The notes: a model not told the origin generated them from the sequence alone. A stretch of 64,000 nucleotides of DNA from Salinigranum halophilum (GCF_007004735.1 NZ_SSNL01000004.1:372001-436000), one strand, 5' to 3'. Positions 1-8,598 are shown, counted from the first letter of the stretch. Program-made: numbers and translations.

Positions 1-1
1 G

Positions 2-886
2 AGCGAACACCCGCTCGCCCGGGCGATCGTCGACGGAGCGCGAGCGCGCGGCATCGACGTGCCCGAACCCGACCGCTTCGAGAACGTCCCGGGTCACGGC
101 GTCCGGGCGACCGTCGATGGAGACGAGGTGCTCGTCGGCAACCGGAAGCTACTCCGCGACAACGGCATCGACCCCGACCCCGCGGCGGAGACGATGGAGC
201 GACTCGAAAGGGAGGGGAAGACGGCGATGCTCGTCGGCCGCGTGCCTGCCGACGCGAGCGCGTCCGCTGACGCGAGCGCGGGCGAACTCCTGGGCGTGGT
301 CGCCGACGCCGACACGGTCAAAGAGAGCGCGAAGGAGGCCGTGAGCGCCCTCCGCGAACGCGGCGTGGACGTGATGATGCTCACGGGCGACAACGAGCGG
401 ACCGCCCGCGCCGTCGCCGAACGGGTCGGCATCGACCCCGAGAACGTCCGCGCGGGGGTCCTCCCCGAGGACAAGTCCGACGCCGTCGAGGCCATCCAGG
501 CCGAGGGACGCAAGGCGATGATGGTCGGTGACGGCGTCAACGACGCCCCCGCGCTCGCGGTCGCCTACGTCGGCACGGCCATCGGGAGCGGGACCGACGT
601 CGCCATCGAGGCCGCCGACGTCACGCTGATGCGCGACGACCCGCTCGACGTGGTGAAGGCCATTCGAATCTCGGACGCGACGCTCGCGAAGATCAAACAG
701 AACCTCGTGTGGGCGCTCGGGTACAACACGGCGATGATTCCGCTGGCCTCGCTGGGCCTGCTCCAGCCGGTGCTCGCCGCCGGGGCGATGGCCTTCTCGA
801 GCGTGTCGGTGTTGGCGAACAGCCTGCTCTTTCGGCGGTACAGCCCCGAGGAAGACTACGAACTGTTCGGGAAGCTTCGGCGGTAG
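2..886 (+). CDS. copA: Copper-exporting P1B-type ATPase, C-terminal part (left end cut off)
   Basis: Only the C-terminal ~294 residues are present; the reading frame is open to the window edge. It begins with SEHPLA, the nucleotide-binding-domain signature of heavy-metal (P1B) ATPases, followed by the MLTGDN phosphorylation-domain segment and GDGVNDAPALA hinge motif. The last two membrane helices carry the YN pair (GYNTAMIP) and a MAFSS motif, which in this family form the Cu(I) site, so monovalent copper is the likely substrate and export across the cytoplasmic membrane the likely role. The phosphorylated Asp (DKTGT) and any N-terminal metal-binding domain lie outside the window. It ends in FRRYSPEEDYELFGKLRR. 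Transport family is certain; the copper assignment is inferred from the helix motifs. Confidence 0.93.
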   Translation, partial: SEHPLARAIVDGARARGIDVPEPDRFENVPGHGVRATVDGDEVLVGNRKLLRDNGIDPDPAAETMERLEREGKTAMLVGRVPADASASADASAGELLGVVADADTVKESAKEAVSALRERGVDVMMLTGDNERTARAVAERVGIDPENVRAGVLPEDKSDAVEAIQAEGRKAMMVGDGVNDAPALAVAYVGTAIGSGTDVAIEAADVTLMRDDPLDVVKAIRISDATLAKIKQNLVWALGYNTAMIPLASLGLLQPVLAAGAMAFSSVSVLANSLLFRRYSPEEDYELFGKLRR

Positions 887-998
887 AGTGGCTCCCCACG
901 ATGTCGACTCGTGAGATTCGGGGGCGAATAGATTGAGCTGAGCTAATTACGAGTAGGTGACCAATCAGCTTGGCTTATTTTATCAAACCCAGAAATAG

Positions 999-1008
999 TA
1001 TTTTAAAC
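999..1008 (+). promoter_or_regulatory. TATA-like box for the A+T-rich orphan gene
   Basis: The sequence TATTTTAAAC is centred about 32 nt before the GTG at 1036, inside an A+T-rich stretch. This spacing would put the transcript start only a few nt before the start codon, as is usual in haloarchaea. Confidence 0.5.
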
Positions 1009-1035
1009 AGTTAACGACATTTGAGATAGTAAGTC

Positions 1036-1962
1036 GTGACTCAGCATCGCGTTCGGATTGTCGCAACTGATGGGGACTATACCCGAACAGTCGCGTTCAT
1101 TCGTTGTGACCCTGATAACGAATACGTCTATGGAACCTGTGACACAATCAGTGGAGACCCTTCGACCAAAATCACATATCACAATGATGGGTATGTTCAT
1201 CATAAGCCGTATCGGTCGGGACCTCTGGATGTAAGGCCAATTTGTTATGGGCCGCCAATCAGGGATTTCACCGGGTTCTTCTCCGGGAATATAGTACGCT
1301 CTATTCCGAGAACATTGGACGGTCTCCAAACGCCATCGTTTGAAGACGATGACCGACCTATCGACCATATCACATATATAGACACCAGAGGTAGTGATGT
1401 CTCTCTGTGCTATCAGTGGATTATGTGTGAGCCAGGATTTCCAGTTGGTGATTTAGTTTCCCGCGCAACTGGACGCGTTGATAAGAACGCACAAGTCAGC
1501 TACCATATCTATACGGCGGTCGACCCTTGGGTAGGTGTAATATATGGTCCCGGGTTTCGACCTGAGTTTTTACCTCCGTACTCCAGCGGTTTCCGACCGA
1601 TGGGTGAAGCAGTTCGAATCCGTGCTGAACGCTCACCATATCCGGAGCCATGCGTAAGCGGGTCACGAGGCTGCGATGGTCCAGATGGGACTGGCCCGCT
1701 CTGTGGAGGTTGTAAAAAAAATATACGAGAGGTCGTGACACCTTGTGAGGGTGTGCCCTTCGAAAGATACCTATATATTGCTATTCAGATGTTTTATCGG
1801 TTTGAATATTATATAGATAGTGGCATGGGTGGCGGATTCGGAACCACGCCGAGACGTGCTCGCTCACGCCGTTCGCTGCGCGCGACTCGTCTGGTTCGAA
1901 TCCACCGTCCACCACACAGCCTCGCACGAGTGCGAGAGACACGGAGGTCTCTCGCGGTGTGA
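1036..1962 (+). CDS. Orphan protein in an A+T-rich, probably acquired segment
   Basis: 308-codon frame starting with GTG. I do not recognise the family. The first ~265 residues use many A/T-ending codons (ATA, AAT, TAT, GAT), unlike every neighbour, and contain a YHNDGYVHHK segment and a Cys cluster (CVSGSRGC ... LCGGC) that could bind a metal. From about nt 1830 the composition jumps to G+C-rich, Arg-rich sequence that overlaps a tRNA-like hairpin, so the last ~40 codons may be read-through rather than original protein. No signal peptide is obvious. It sits between copA and tRNA-Val, a common place for integration. Reading frame and TATA box support a real gene; function unknown; transfer is inferred from composition. 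Confidence 0.6.
   Translation: MTQHRVRIVATDGDYTRTVAFIRCDPDNEYVYGTCDTISGDPSTKITYHNDGYVHHKPYRSGPLDVRPICYGPPIRDFTGFFSGNIVRSIPRTLDGLQTPSFEDDDRPIDHITYIDTRGSDVSLCYQWIMCEPGFPVGDLVSRATGRVDKNAQVSYHIYTAVDPWVGVIYGPGFRPEFLPPYSSGFRPMGEAVRIRAERSPYPEPCVSGSRGCDGPDGTGPLCGGCKKNIREVVTPCEGVPFERYLYIAIQMFYRFEYYIDSGMGGGFGTTPRRARSRRSLRATRLVRIHRPPHSLARVRETRRSLAV
1829..1909. repeat. Imperfect inverted repeat with tRNA T-arm-like arms
   Basis: The left arm (GGCGGATTCGGAACCACG, from about 1831) and the right arm (CGTCTGGTTCGAATCCACC, from about 1886) are imperfect reverse complements, and each resembles a tRNA T-arm (GGTTCGAATCC) in opposite orientation. No matching acceptor or anticodon arm was found, so this is not a complete tRNA. 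The intervening ~40 nt is a CGCTCACGCCGTTCGCTGCG-type simple sequence. It could be a tRNA-derived integration scar or a terminator-like hairpin. Confidence 0.4.
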
Positions 1963-1975
1963 TGCTCGGCAGAAG

Positions 1976-2050
1976 TGGGTTGGGGCGGATTCGAACCGCC
2001 GGCCTGCTCCGTGTGAAGGAGCCGTCATAACCGGGCTAGACCACCAACCC
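1976..2050 (-). tRNA. tRNA-Val (anticodon CAC)
   Basis: On the minus strand the acceptor halves GGGTTGG (2050-2044) and CCAACCC (1983-1977) pair perfectly, with A as discriminator at 1976. The anticodon stem GCTCC/GGAGC encloses loop TTCACAC, giving anticodon CAC. The T-arm is GGCGG-TTCGAAT-CCGCC. No intron; CCA is not encoded. An upstream CTTAAG about 30 nt before the 5' end may be the promoter element. Confidence 0.95.
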
Positions 2051-2090
2051 GTACAGGAGTCGGTATCCGGCCGCGGGACTTAAGGGTTAC

Positions 2091-2351
2091 TTACTCCGCC
2101 GGTGGGCGACCGCGATACTGGCCGATGCGCTCGCGCGCCTTTCGCACGGGTTCGGTGTCGACGCGCCGGAACTCGGTCTTCACGCGGTCGAGTCGCGTGC
2201 GGGGTTCGTCGCTCTCGTCGTCGGTCTCCTCCCACCCGAACCGTTCGCGCGCGGCCGCCTCGACGGGGGCGAGTTCCTCCGCGAGTCCGATGCGGAGGTG
2301 GTCAGTGGCTCGACCCAGGTAGTACCAGGCGTCTCGGAAGTGTTTGTTCAT
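2091..2351 (-). CDS. Small conserved haloarchaeal protein (DUF7553-like)
   Basis: 86 residues from the ATG at 2351 (MNKHFRDAWYYLGRA). The frame extends 11 codons further upstream, but the MNKHF start matches what I recall of this haloarchaeal family, which has a conserved start, a helical middle and a C-terminal charged helix (RVKTEFRRVDTEP ... ARERIGQYR). Soluble, strongly charged, mostly helical, no membrane segment or metal motif. Function unknown. It lies just downstream of the tRNA-Val promoter region on the same strand. The family number is from memory and should be checked. Confidence 0.75.
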   Translation of the reverse strand: MNKHFRDAWYYLGRATDHLRIGLAEELAPVEAAARERFGWEETDDESDEPRTRLDRVKTEFRRVDTEPVRKARERIGQYRGRPPAE

Positions 2352-2483
2352 ATCTGACCTGACGGGAGCAACAGATATGAACATTGTGGGACGTTCACCG
2401 GTGAGTGACTATCCGCACCCCGCGTATCCGGCTGATATCACGGTTCACTGTCGGTTTATGCGCTGAGAACGCGTCCTCTCCCC

Positions 2484-3362
2484 ATGGCACAGAAGAAGGT
2501 GCTCGTCACCGGTGCGACGGGTCAACAGGGTGGTGCAGTCGTCGACGCGCTTCGCTCGGACGCAACGGCCGAGTACGAGCTGTACGGGATGACGCGCGAT
2601 GCCGACAGTGACGCCGCCGCGGCGCTCGCCAAGCGGGGCGTCCAGGTGGTCGAGGCGAACATGAACGACCGCGCGTCGCTCGACGCGGCCGTCGAGGGGA
2701 TGGACTACGTCTTCCTCGTCACGACGTTCTTCGAGGAGGGCCCCGAGATGGAGACCCGACAGGGCACGCGGATGGTCGACGCCTGTGTCGCCGCCGACGT
2801 CGAGTACCTCGTCTACTCGTCGGTCGCGGGGGCGGACCGCGCCCCGCTCGCACACTTCGAGTCCAAGCGAGCGGTCGAGGAGTACATCACCGCCTCGGGG
2901 CTCGAGTGGACGTTCGTCCGGCCGGTGTTCTTCATGCAGAACTTCGAGTGGCAGGCGGACGACATCGAGAGGGGAACCCTCGCCATGCCGCTGGCCGAGG
3001 ACGTCTCACTCGCCGTCGTCGACGTCGCGGACATCGGACGGCTGGTCGCGACGGCGTTCGACGACCCGATCCGGTGGGCGGGCGAGACAGTCGAACTCGC
3101 GGGGGACGAACTGACCCTGGAGGGGTTCGCCGCCGCGTTCGCCGACGCACTCGGCCACGACGTCGCCGCGGTTCACCTCGACGTTGACGACTACCGCGCC
3201 GACGCCGGTGACGAACTAGCCGACATGTACCAGTGGTTCAACGACCAAGGGTACGACGTCGACGTGCCGGCGCTCTCGGCGCGGACTGGCATCGACTACA
3301 CCACCTTCGCGGCGTACGTCGACGCCCACTGGGCGTCGCGGCCAGCGCCCGCCTCGGCCTGA
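2484..3362 (+). CDS. NmrA-like NAD(P)-binding protein
   Basis: 292 residues. It begins with a Rossmann fold: VLVTGATGQQGG (residues ~7-17) is the glycine-rich dinucleotide-binding loop typical of NmrA/HSCARG proteins, followed by 'VEANMNDRASLDAA' and 'YLVYSSVAGADRAPLAHFESK' segments characteristic of atypical short-chain dehydrogenases. The catalytic Tyr-x3-Lys of classical SDRs is replaced, so it may be a redox sensor or a reductase of unknown substrate. The C-terminal half (VELAGDELTLEGFAAAFADALG) matches the substrate-side domain of the family. Single gene, ATG at 2484. Family confident, substrate unknown. Confidence 0.88.
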   Translation: MAQKKVLVTGATGQQGGAVVDALRSDATAEYELYGMTRDADSDAAAALAKRGVQVVEANMNDRASLDAAVEGMDYVFLVTTFFEEGPEMETRQGTRMVDACVAADVEYLVYSSVAGADRAPLAHFESKRAVEEYITASGLEWTFVRPVFFMQNFEWQADDIERGTLAMPLAEDVSLAVVDVADIGRLVATAFDDPIRWAGETVELAGDELTLEGFAAAFADALGHDVAAVHLDVDDYRADAGDELADMYQWFNDQGYDVDVPALSARTGIDYTTFAAYVDAHWASRPAPASA

Positions 3363-3365
3363 GAC

Positions 3366-3605
3366 TCAGGCGAGCGTCCGGTCGACGTACTGGAGTATCT
3401 TCTCGCTCTCGGCCATCGTCACGCCGTGGTCGTCGTCGACGAGGACGGGGACGCCGCGCTGTCCGCTCACGCGCTTTACCTCGTTGCGCTCGGAGTGCAT
3501 CGCCTCGACCCACTCGGTCTCGTAGTCGATGCCTGCCTCGGTGAGCGCGTCGTGGACCGTCTCGCAGAACGGACAGCCGTCGAGTGCGTACAGGGTGAGC
3601 GTCAT
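3366..3605 (-). CDS. Glutaredoxin-like / GST N-terminal domain protein
   Basis: 79 residues from the ATG at 3605, chosen because MTLTLYALDGCPFC starts the thioredoxin fold directly; the longer frame upstream has no homologous character. The CPFC redox motif is at residues 11-14, and the cis-Pro segment GVPVLVDDDHGVTMAES follows, as in haloarchaeal glutaredoxin/glutathione S-transferase N-terminal proteins. It is expected to carry out thiol-disulfide exchange in the cytoplasm. Haloarchaea use gamma-glutamylcysteine rather than glutathione, so the physiological thiol is uncertain. It converges on the NmrA-like gene (3 bp apart). Confidence 0.88.
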   Translation of the reverse strand: MTLTLYALDGCPFCETVHDALTEAGIDYETEWVEAMHSERNEVKRVSGQRGVPVLVDDDHGVTMAESEKILQYVDRTLA

Positions 3606-3693
3606 ACGAGCCCGTAGCGGCGGGGTGGGCAAGTATGTTAGCCTCGCCGGCGCGTACGGCGGCGTCTCACGCCCGGTAATCGGAACCAACATG

Positions 3694-3699
3694 TTAAAT
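3694..3699 (+). promoter_or_regulatory. TATA-like box for the zinc-ribbon gene
   Basis: TTAAAT centred about 26 nt upstream of the ATG at 3723 predicts a leaderless transcript. Confidence 0.5.
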
Positions 3700-3722
3700 T
3701 ACGGCCGCCGATATCTCGACGT

Positions 3723-3890
3723 ATGAGCCTGGAGATGGAACACCACTGTCCGGACTGCGGTGAGGAGCGCACCTTCTGGCGGTCGGCGAGTACCCTGGTG
3801 CACCTCGGCGAGAAGGTCAAGTGGCGCTGCTCGGAGTGCGAGTACGGCCTCGTCCGCATCGGCGACATCGACACCTCCGCCGAAGCCTGA
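3723..3890 (+). CDS. Small zinc-ribbon protein (DUF7838-like)
   Basis: 55-residue protein MSLEMEHHCPDCGEERTF... with two CxxC pairs (CPDC near residue 9 and CSEC near residue 38), the four ligands of a zinc beta-ribbon. Both ATG and stop are clear, codon use is normal for the genome, and a TATA-like box sits at leaderless spacing. Very similar short proteins are widespread in haloarchaea and have no established function; nucleic-acid or protein binding is only a guess. The family number is from memory. Confidence 0.85.
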   Translation: MSLEMEHHCPDCGEERTFWRSASTLVHLGEKVKWRCSECEYGLVRIGDIDTSAEA

Positions 3891-3995
3891 GACCGACGCG
3901 TCTGACCGACCGAGAGCCCGCCTCCCGAGTCGTACAGGAGAGTAGAGCTCGGACCGTTCGTGAGACGCGCCTGCCGCGCGAGCGGTTCGCGCGGC

Positions 3996-5414
3996 TCAGT
4001 TCTCGTCTTCTTCGAGCGCGTGCCACGACAGCCGTGGGTTCCGCGCGGCACCGACCTGGTCGATACGCCGCGCGCTCGTCCGCGTCGGCGCGTTCGCGAG
4101 CGTCTCGTCGTCCTCTTCGATGGCCGCGTTGAACGCCGCGGCGAGGTCGTCCAGCGACGACCGGTTCTCCACCTCCGTGGGTTCGGTGAGCATCGCCTCG
4201 GAGACGAGTTCGGGCCACTTCGTCGTCGGCGGGTGGACCCCGTAGTCGAGCATCCGTTTGGCCACCTCGGCGGCGTCGCGGTCTCCGGCGGTCGCCGCGA
4301 ACTCGTGGTGGAACGGGCCGTAGGGGATGTCGTACGCCAGTTGCGAGGCGAGGTAGTTGGCGTTCAGTACCGCCTTCGCGGAGGCGTCTCTGAGCCCACC
4401 ATCGCCGAGTCGCGAGATGTACGCGTACGCCTTGACGAGGACGAGCCAGTTGCCCATCGTCCCGTGGACCTTGCCGATGGAGCGTTCGGGGTCGTACAGC
4501 TCGAAGCCGCCGTCGGACCTTCGAACGCGGGGCTTCGGGAGGAACTCGGCGAGGTCGGCGACCACGCCCACCGGCCCGGCACCGGGGCCGCCCCCGCCGT
4601 GTGGGGTCGCGAACGTCTTGTGGACGTTGTAGTGCATGATGTCGAAGCCCATGTCGCCGGGGCGGGCCCGCCCGAGCAGGGCGTTGAGGTTAGCGCCGTC
4701 GTAGTAGAGCAGGCCGCCGGCGTCGTGGACCAGCTCGGCGATGTCGACGATGTCACGTTCGAACAGCCCCAGCGTGTTGGGGTTCGTCAGCATGAGCGCC
4801 GCGGTCTCCTCGCTCACGGCCGCCTCCAGGGCGTCGAGGTCGACACGGCCGTCTTCACCCGAGGGGAGTTCGACCACCTCGTAGCCGGCCATCGCGGCCG
4901 ACGCGAAGTTCGTCCCGTGGGCCGAGGCAGGGATGATGACTTCCGAGCGGTCGTCGTCGTTCGCCTCGTGGTACGCCTTCGCGACGAGGATGCCCGTGAA
5001 CTCGCCGGCGGCCCCGGCGGGCGGCTGGAGCGTCACGGCGTCCATCCCGCCGATGTCAGCCAGATACTCCTGCAGCCCGTGGAGGACGGCGAGGGTCCCC
5101 TGCACCGATTCACCCGAGCGGTCCGGGTGGACCGCCCCGGCGGGCAGCGCCGCGACGTCCTCGGTGAACGAGGGGTTGTACTTCATCGTGCACGACCCGA
5201 GCGGATAGGGGCCGGTCTCGACGCCGTAGTTCATCTGCGACAGTCGGGTGTAGTGGCGGGCCAGTTCGGGTTCGGAGAGAGAGGGAAGCGACACCGAATC
5301 GCGGGTGAGGTCGTCCGGCAGCGACGACTCCACCGCAGTCTCGGTCTCGTCTTTCTCCGACAGCAAGGGCTCGTACACACCGTCCCGACTGAAGCGCGCC
5401 TGGTCGTAGTTCAT
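3996..5414 (-). CDS. gcvPB: Glycine dehydrogenase (decarboxylating) subunit 2
   Basis: 472 residues. Catalytic half of the heterodimeric P-protein of the glycine cleavage system, which decarboxylates glycine and passes the aminomethyl group to lipoyl-GcvH. The PLP Lys is K266 in HYNVHKTFATPHGGGG, and the N-terminal substrate-binding segment (YPLGSCTMKYNP, residues ~70-81) and SAHGTNFASA are family signatures. Last gene of the operon, 60 bp after gcvPA. C-terminal EEDDETLANAP... is a typical acidic haloarchaeal tail. Very confident. Confidence 0.97.
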   Translation of the reverse strand: MNYDQARFSRDGVYEPLLSEKDETETAVESSLPDDLTRDSVSLPSLSEPELARHYTRLSQMNYGVETGPYPLGSCTMKYNPSFTEDVAALPAGAVHPDRSGESVQGTLAVLHGLQEYLADIGGMDAVTLQPPAGAAGEFTGILVAKAYHEANDDDRSEVIIPASAHGTNFASAAMAGYEVVELPSGEDGRVDLDALEAAVSEETAALMLTNPNTLGLFERDIVDIAELVHDAGGLLYYDGANLNALLGRARPGDMGFDIMHYNVHKTFATPHGGGGPGAGPVGVVADLAEFLPKPRVRRSDGGFELYDPERSIGKVHGTMGNWLVLVKAYAYISRLGDGGLRDASAKAVLNANYLASQLAYDIPYGPFHHEFAATAGDRDAAEVAKRMLDYGVHPPTTKWPELVSEAMLTEPTEVENRSSLDDLAAAFNAAIEEDDETLANAPTRTSARRIDQVGAARNPRLSWHALEEDEN

Positions 5415-5451
5415 GCGAGTCCTCCCGTCTCGAGCGTGAACGAGAACGCGG

Positions 5452-5465
5452 TCGGACGCGTCCGA
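5452..5465. repeat. Perfect 14-bp palindrome between gcvPA and gcvPB
   Basis: TCGGACGCGTCCGA is its own reverse complement and lies in the 63-bp gap between the two P-protein genes. It may be chance in G+C-rich DNA, or a processing/regulatory hairpin within the operon transcript. Confidence 0.35.
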
Positions 5466-5477
5466 ACGTCGCTCATC

Positions 5478-6797
5478 TCAGGCGGCCTCCTCGAACGCCG
5501 CGACGAGGGCGTCCGCGTGCACGTCGTTCGTCTCCGTGATACAGACCTGAACCTGGTGTTCGCCGACGACGTGGACCGCGAACCCCTTGGCTTCGAGTGT
5601 CGAAGCGACCGCCTCGGCGGGCTGGTCGGTGTGGGCGACGAACTCGCGGAAGTGGTGTCGGTCGTAGACGGGTGCCTGGACGCCGACGACCTCGTCGAGT
5701 TTCGCGGCGAGGCCGCGGGCGTTCGTCACGCACTGCTCGGCGAGGTCGACCATCCCCTCGGCCCCGAGGGAGGCGACGTGCATCGCCGTCCTGAGCGCGA
5801 CCCAGGCCTGGTTCGTGCAGATGTTCGACGTGGCGCGCTCCTTGCGGATGTGCTGTTCGCGCGTCTGGAGCGTGAGGGTGAAGGCGCGGTTGTCGGCGGC
5901 GTCCTCGCTCGCGCCGACCAGTCGCCCGGGCACCTGTCTGAGGAAGTCGTCTCGGGTGGCGAAGAGGCCGAGTCCCATGCCGTAACTCGTCGGCATCCCG
6001 AGGACGTCGGCCGCCCCGACGACGACGTCGGCACCGACCGACGCGGGTTCTTCGAGGAGCGCCAGCGCGAGCAGGTCGGAGCCGAGACAGAACAGCGCGT
6101 CGTTGTCGTCGGCGAGGTCACCGATGGTGCCGAGCGACGGCTCGACGACGCCGTGGAGCGTCGGTGACTCCGCGTACACCATGACGGTGTCGTCGTCGAC
6201 GAGGCTCGCGAGGGCGTCGACGTCGGCCGCCCCGTCGTCCATCGGGTACGTTTCCACCCGGAGCCCGGCACCCTCGACGTAGTTGTCGAGGACGCCAGCC
6301 TTCCCTTCGTGGAGGTGGTCGGGGACGAGGACGGTAGACCCGCTCGTCTGCCGGACGCGGCCGGCGAGTCTGGCGGCCTCCGCGAGTGCTGTCGCGGCGT
6401 CGTACATCGAGCAGTTCGCGATGGGGAGCCCCGTCAACTCGACGATGAACGACTGGTACTCGAACAGTACCTGCAGGAAGCCCTGGGTGATCTCGGGCTG
6501 GTACTGCGTGTACGAGGTGAGAAACTCCGAGCGTCGCGAGAGGTCCGAGACGAGCGAGGGCACGTAGTGGTCGTAGTGGCCTCGCCCGAGGAACTCGACG
6601 AGGTCGTCGTTGCGCGACAGCGTGGCGTCGATTTCCGCTCGGACCTCTGCTTCGGATTTCGAACTGATACCGAAGTCACCCTCGAACGCGACGTCGTCGG
6701 GGATGTCGAACAGTTCGTCCTCGCTCGCGACGCCGACGACGTCCAGCATGGCCTCGGTCTCGGCGGTCGTGTGTGGTGCGTACGGGCTTCGGCTCAT
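5478..6797 (-). CDS. gcvPA: Glycine dehydrogenase (decarboxylating) subunit 1
   Basis: 439 residues, the non-PLP-lysine partner of GcvPB; together they form the P-protein of glycine cleavage. Signatures include the start '[20 protein letters not shown]', '[11 protein letters not shown]', '[20 protein letters not shown]' and '[13 protein letters not shown]', all characteristic of the N-terminal half of P-protein. The ATG overlaps the gcvH stop by 4 bp, indicating translational coupling. Length is normal for archaeal and Gram-positive type split subunits. Confidence 0.97.
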   Translation of the reverse strand: MSRSPYAPHTTAETEAMLDVVGVASEDELFDIPDDVAFEGDFGISSKSEAEVRAEIDATLSRNDDLVEFLGRGHYDHYVPSLVSDLSRRSEFLTSYTQYQPEITQGFLQVLFEYQSFIVELTGLPIANCSMYDAATALAEAARLAGRVRQTSGSTVLVPDHLHEGKAGVLDNYVEGAGLRVETYPMDDGAADVDALASLVDDDTVMVYAESPTLHGVVEPSLGTIGDLADDNDALFCLGSDLLALALLEEPASVGADVVVGAADVLGMPTSYGMGLGLFATRDDFLRQVPGRLVGASEDAADNRAFTLTLQTREQHIRKERATSNICTNQAWVALRTAMHVASLGAEGMVDLAEQCVTNARGLAAKLDEVVGVQAPVYDRHHFREFVAHTDQPAEAVASTLEAKGFAVHVVGEHQVQVCITETNDVHADALVAAFEEAA

Positions 6798-7171
6798 TCG
6801 ATCTGCTCGCGGTACTCTTCGGGAGAGAGGAGGTCGTCGAACACCGTTTCGTCGTCGACGTCGAGTTCGAGCATCCAGCCGTCACCGAAGGGGTCCTCGT
6901 TGACGAGCTCCGGCCGGTCGAACAGCTCCTCGTTGACCGAGACGACCTCGCCCGAGACGGGGGCGTAGAGGTCGGAGACGGCTTTGATGGATTCGATGAC
7001 GCCGAACGACTCGCCGGCGGTCACCGCGTCGCCCGCTTCGGGGAGCTCGACGAACACCACGTCGCCGAGTTCGTCCTGTGCGAACTCCGTGATGCCGACT
7101 CTCACCGGGGCGTCTGTCGTAATCCACTCGTGCGATTCTAGATACCGTTTGTCGTCGGGAACTTCGAACAT
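6794..7171 (-). CDS. gcvH: Glycine cleavage system H protein
   Basis: 125 residues. Lipoyl carrier that shuttles the aminomethyl group between P-, T- and L-proteins. The lipoylated lysine is K63 in [15 protein letters not shown], preceded by the conserved [13 protein letters not shown] strand. It starts 7 bp after gcvT and overlaps gcvPA by 4 bp, so the order T-H-PA-PB is one transcription unit. The L-protein and lipoate enzymes are not in this window. Confidence 0.97.
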   Translation of the reverse strand: MFEVPDDKRYLESHEWITTDAPVRVGITEFAQDELGDVVFVELPEAGDAVTAGESFGVIESIKAVSDLYAPVSGEVVSVNEELFDRPELVNEDPFGDGWMLELDVDDETVFDDLLSPEEYREQIE

Positions 7172-7178
7172 GATTGTC

Positions 7179-8285
7179 TTAGCGGTCGATGAAGGGCAGC
7201 GAGACGACCCGTGCCCGCTTTCTGTCTCCGCGGACGACGACGTCGACCCGCTGGCCGGGCTCGGCGTGGTCGACGGGGACGTAGCCGAGGGCGATGGCCT
7301 TCGAGAGCGTCGGGCTCATCGTCCCGCTGGTGACGTGGCCGACGGTGTCGCCGTCCTCGTTCGTGAGGTCGTAGCCGTGCCGAGCGATGCCGCGGTCGAC
7401 GAGCTCGATACCGACGAACCGCTCGTCGACGCCCTCCCGGTCGACGCGCTCGAGCGCGTCGCGACCCACGAACTCGGTGTCGAGTTTGACCGTGAAGCCG
7501 ATGCCGGCCTCGTACGGATTGCGTGGCTCGTCATCAGGGTGGAAGTCCTGCCCGGAGAGCAGAAACCCCATCTCGATACGGAGCGTGTCGCGCGCGCCGA
7601 GCCCGCAGGGCGGGCAGGCGTCGTCGTCGACGAAGGCGTCCCACACCGACTCGGCCTCGTCCCAGGGACAGAGCACCTCGAAGCCGGCCTCACCGGTGTA
7701 GCCTGTGCGTGCGAGCAGACACGAGACGCCTGCGAGGTCGGCCTCGCGGGCTTCGAACCTGGCCAGCCCGGGTGCGGAACCGAGCACTTCGGTGACGAGG
7801 TCGGGCGCGTCGGGGCCCTGGACCGCGAACATGGCCCACTCGTCGGTCACGTTCGTCACCTCGGCGTCGAGGCTCCACTCGTCGCGGTGGTCGACCCAGC
7901 GGTCGGACATCTGCGCGTCGTGGCCGGCGTTCGGGATGAAGAGGTACGCGGCGTTCCCCCCTTCGTCCTCGGGAAGCCGGTAGACGACGGTGTCGTCGAT
8001 GATGGTCCCTTCGGCGGTCGTGATCGTCGAGTACTGCGAGTCACCGGGTTCGAGGGCGGTCACGTCGTTCGACGTGAGTCGCTGCATCAGCGTCGTCGCG
8101 TCCGGGCCGGTGACCTCGAGCTCGCTCATGTGCGAGACGTCGAAGATGCCGGCCCGTTCGCGAACGGCGGTGTGCTCGGCTCGAATGGAGTCGAACTCCA
8201 CGGGCATGTCCCACCCGCCGAACTCGGTGAACGTCGCGTCCCGCTCGGCGTGAACCTCCCGTAGCGGCGGCTTCCGAAGGGCCAT
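7179..8285 (-). CDS. gcvT: Aminomethyltransferase (glycine cleavage T protein)
   Basis: 368 residues from the ATG at 8285 ([14 protein letters not shown]), preferred over the 44-codon upstream extension because family members begin at this point. It transfers the methylene group from aminomethyl-GcvH to tetrahydrofolate, releasing ammonia. Signatures: [10 protein letters not shown], '[13 protein letters not shown]' and the folate-site '[18 protein letters not shown]'. First gene of the minus-strand gcv operon. I saw no glycine-riboswitch-like structure in the 200 bp upstream. Confidence 0.96.
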   Translation of the reverse strand: MALRKPPLREVHAERDATFTEFGGWDMPVEFDSIRAEHTAVRERAGIFDVSHMSELEVTGPDATTLMQRLTSNDVTALEPGDSQYSTITTAEGTIIDDTVVYRLPEDEGGNAAYLFIPNAGHDAQMSDRWVDHRDEWSLDAEVTNVTDEWAMFAVQGPDAPDLVTEVLGSAPGLARFEAREADLAGVSCLLARTGYTGEAGFEVLCPWDEAESVWDAFVDDDACPPCGLGARDTLRIEMGFLLSGQDFHPDDEPRNPYEAGIGFTVKLDTEFVGRDALERVDREGVDERFVGIELVDRGIARHGYDLTNEDGDTVGHVTSGTMSPTLSKAIALGYVPVDHAEPGQRVDVVVRGDRKRARVVSLPFIDR

Positions 8286-8458
8286 ACTCGCGCATAGTCG
8301 GCAGTCAAGTAATGCTTTGGTATCGCGGTGAGTCACCGACGTGACCGCGTCGGCGTCGCCGGGGAACGACGGGCGGGTGGCGGTCCAACGGGCCTCGAAC
8401 GTCCCGCTTCGAACCACGGAGCGAAGGGTCGTGCGTCCGCTCGTGTGCGAGGAGATAG

Positions 8459-8466
8459 ATTTATAT
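8459..8466 (+). promoter_or_regulatory. TATA-like box at leaderless distance from a small ORF
   Basis: ATTTATAT is centred ~28 nt before the ATG at 8491, the classical haloarchaeal spacing for a transcript starting at the start codon. The A+T-rich patch around it (to about 8510) contrasts with its surroundings. Confidence 0.6.
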
Positions 8467-8490
8467 CAGCACCCGGGGTAAAAACTTACT

Positions 8491-8598
8491 ATGGATATAG
8501 TAACTATTTCTGAAAGCGCGGTGGAGGCGGAGACGTGGGCGGAGAGTCGGCGAACGGCAACGTTCGCGGATATGGCGGGCGTCATGCGTCGCGTCTGA
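8491..8598 (+). CDS. Leaderless 35-residue small ORF, function unknown
   Basis: ATG GAT ATA GTA ... ends with TGA at 8598, encoding MDIVTISESAVEAETWAESR... with a net acidic N-terminal half and an Arg-rich end. Its only support is a well-placed TATA-like box and an AUG at the predicted transcript 5' end. It could be a real small protein, a truncated remnant of a longer gene, or the start of a non-coding RNA. No homologue recognised. Confidence 0.4.
   Translation: MDIVTISESAVEAETWAESRRTATFADMAGVMRRV

Noticed and set aside
1829-1909. A complete second tRNA
   Set aside because: No matching acceptor or anticodon arm could be paired; only T-arm-like pieces are present.
3960-6167. 735-codon plus-strand open frame across the glycine cleavage genes
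   Set aside because: It is antisense to gcvPB and gcvPA, which have intact catalytic motifs. Long antisense frames are a by-product of G+C-rich third positions.
8286-8490. Glycine riboswitch before the gcv operon
   Set aside because: No paired aptamer-like stems were seen, and archaeal gcv operons are not known to carry this element.
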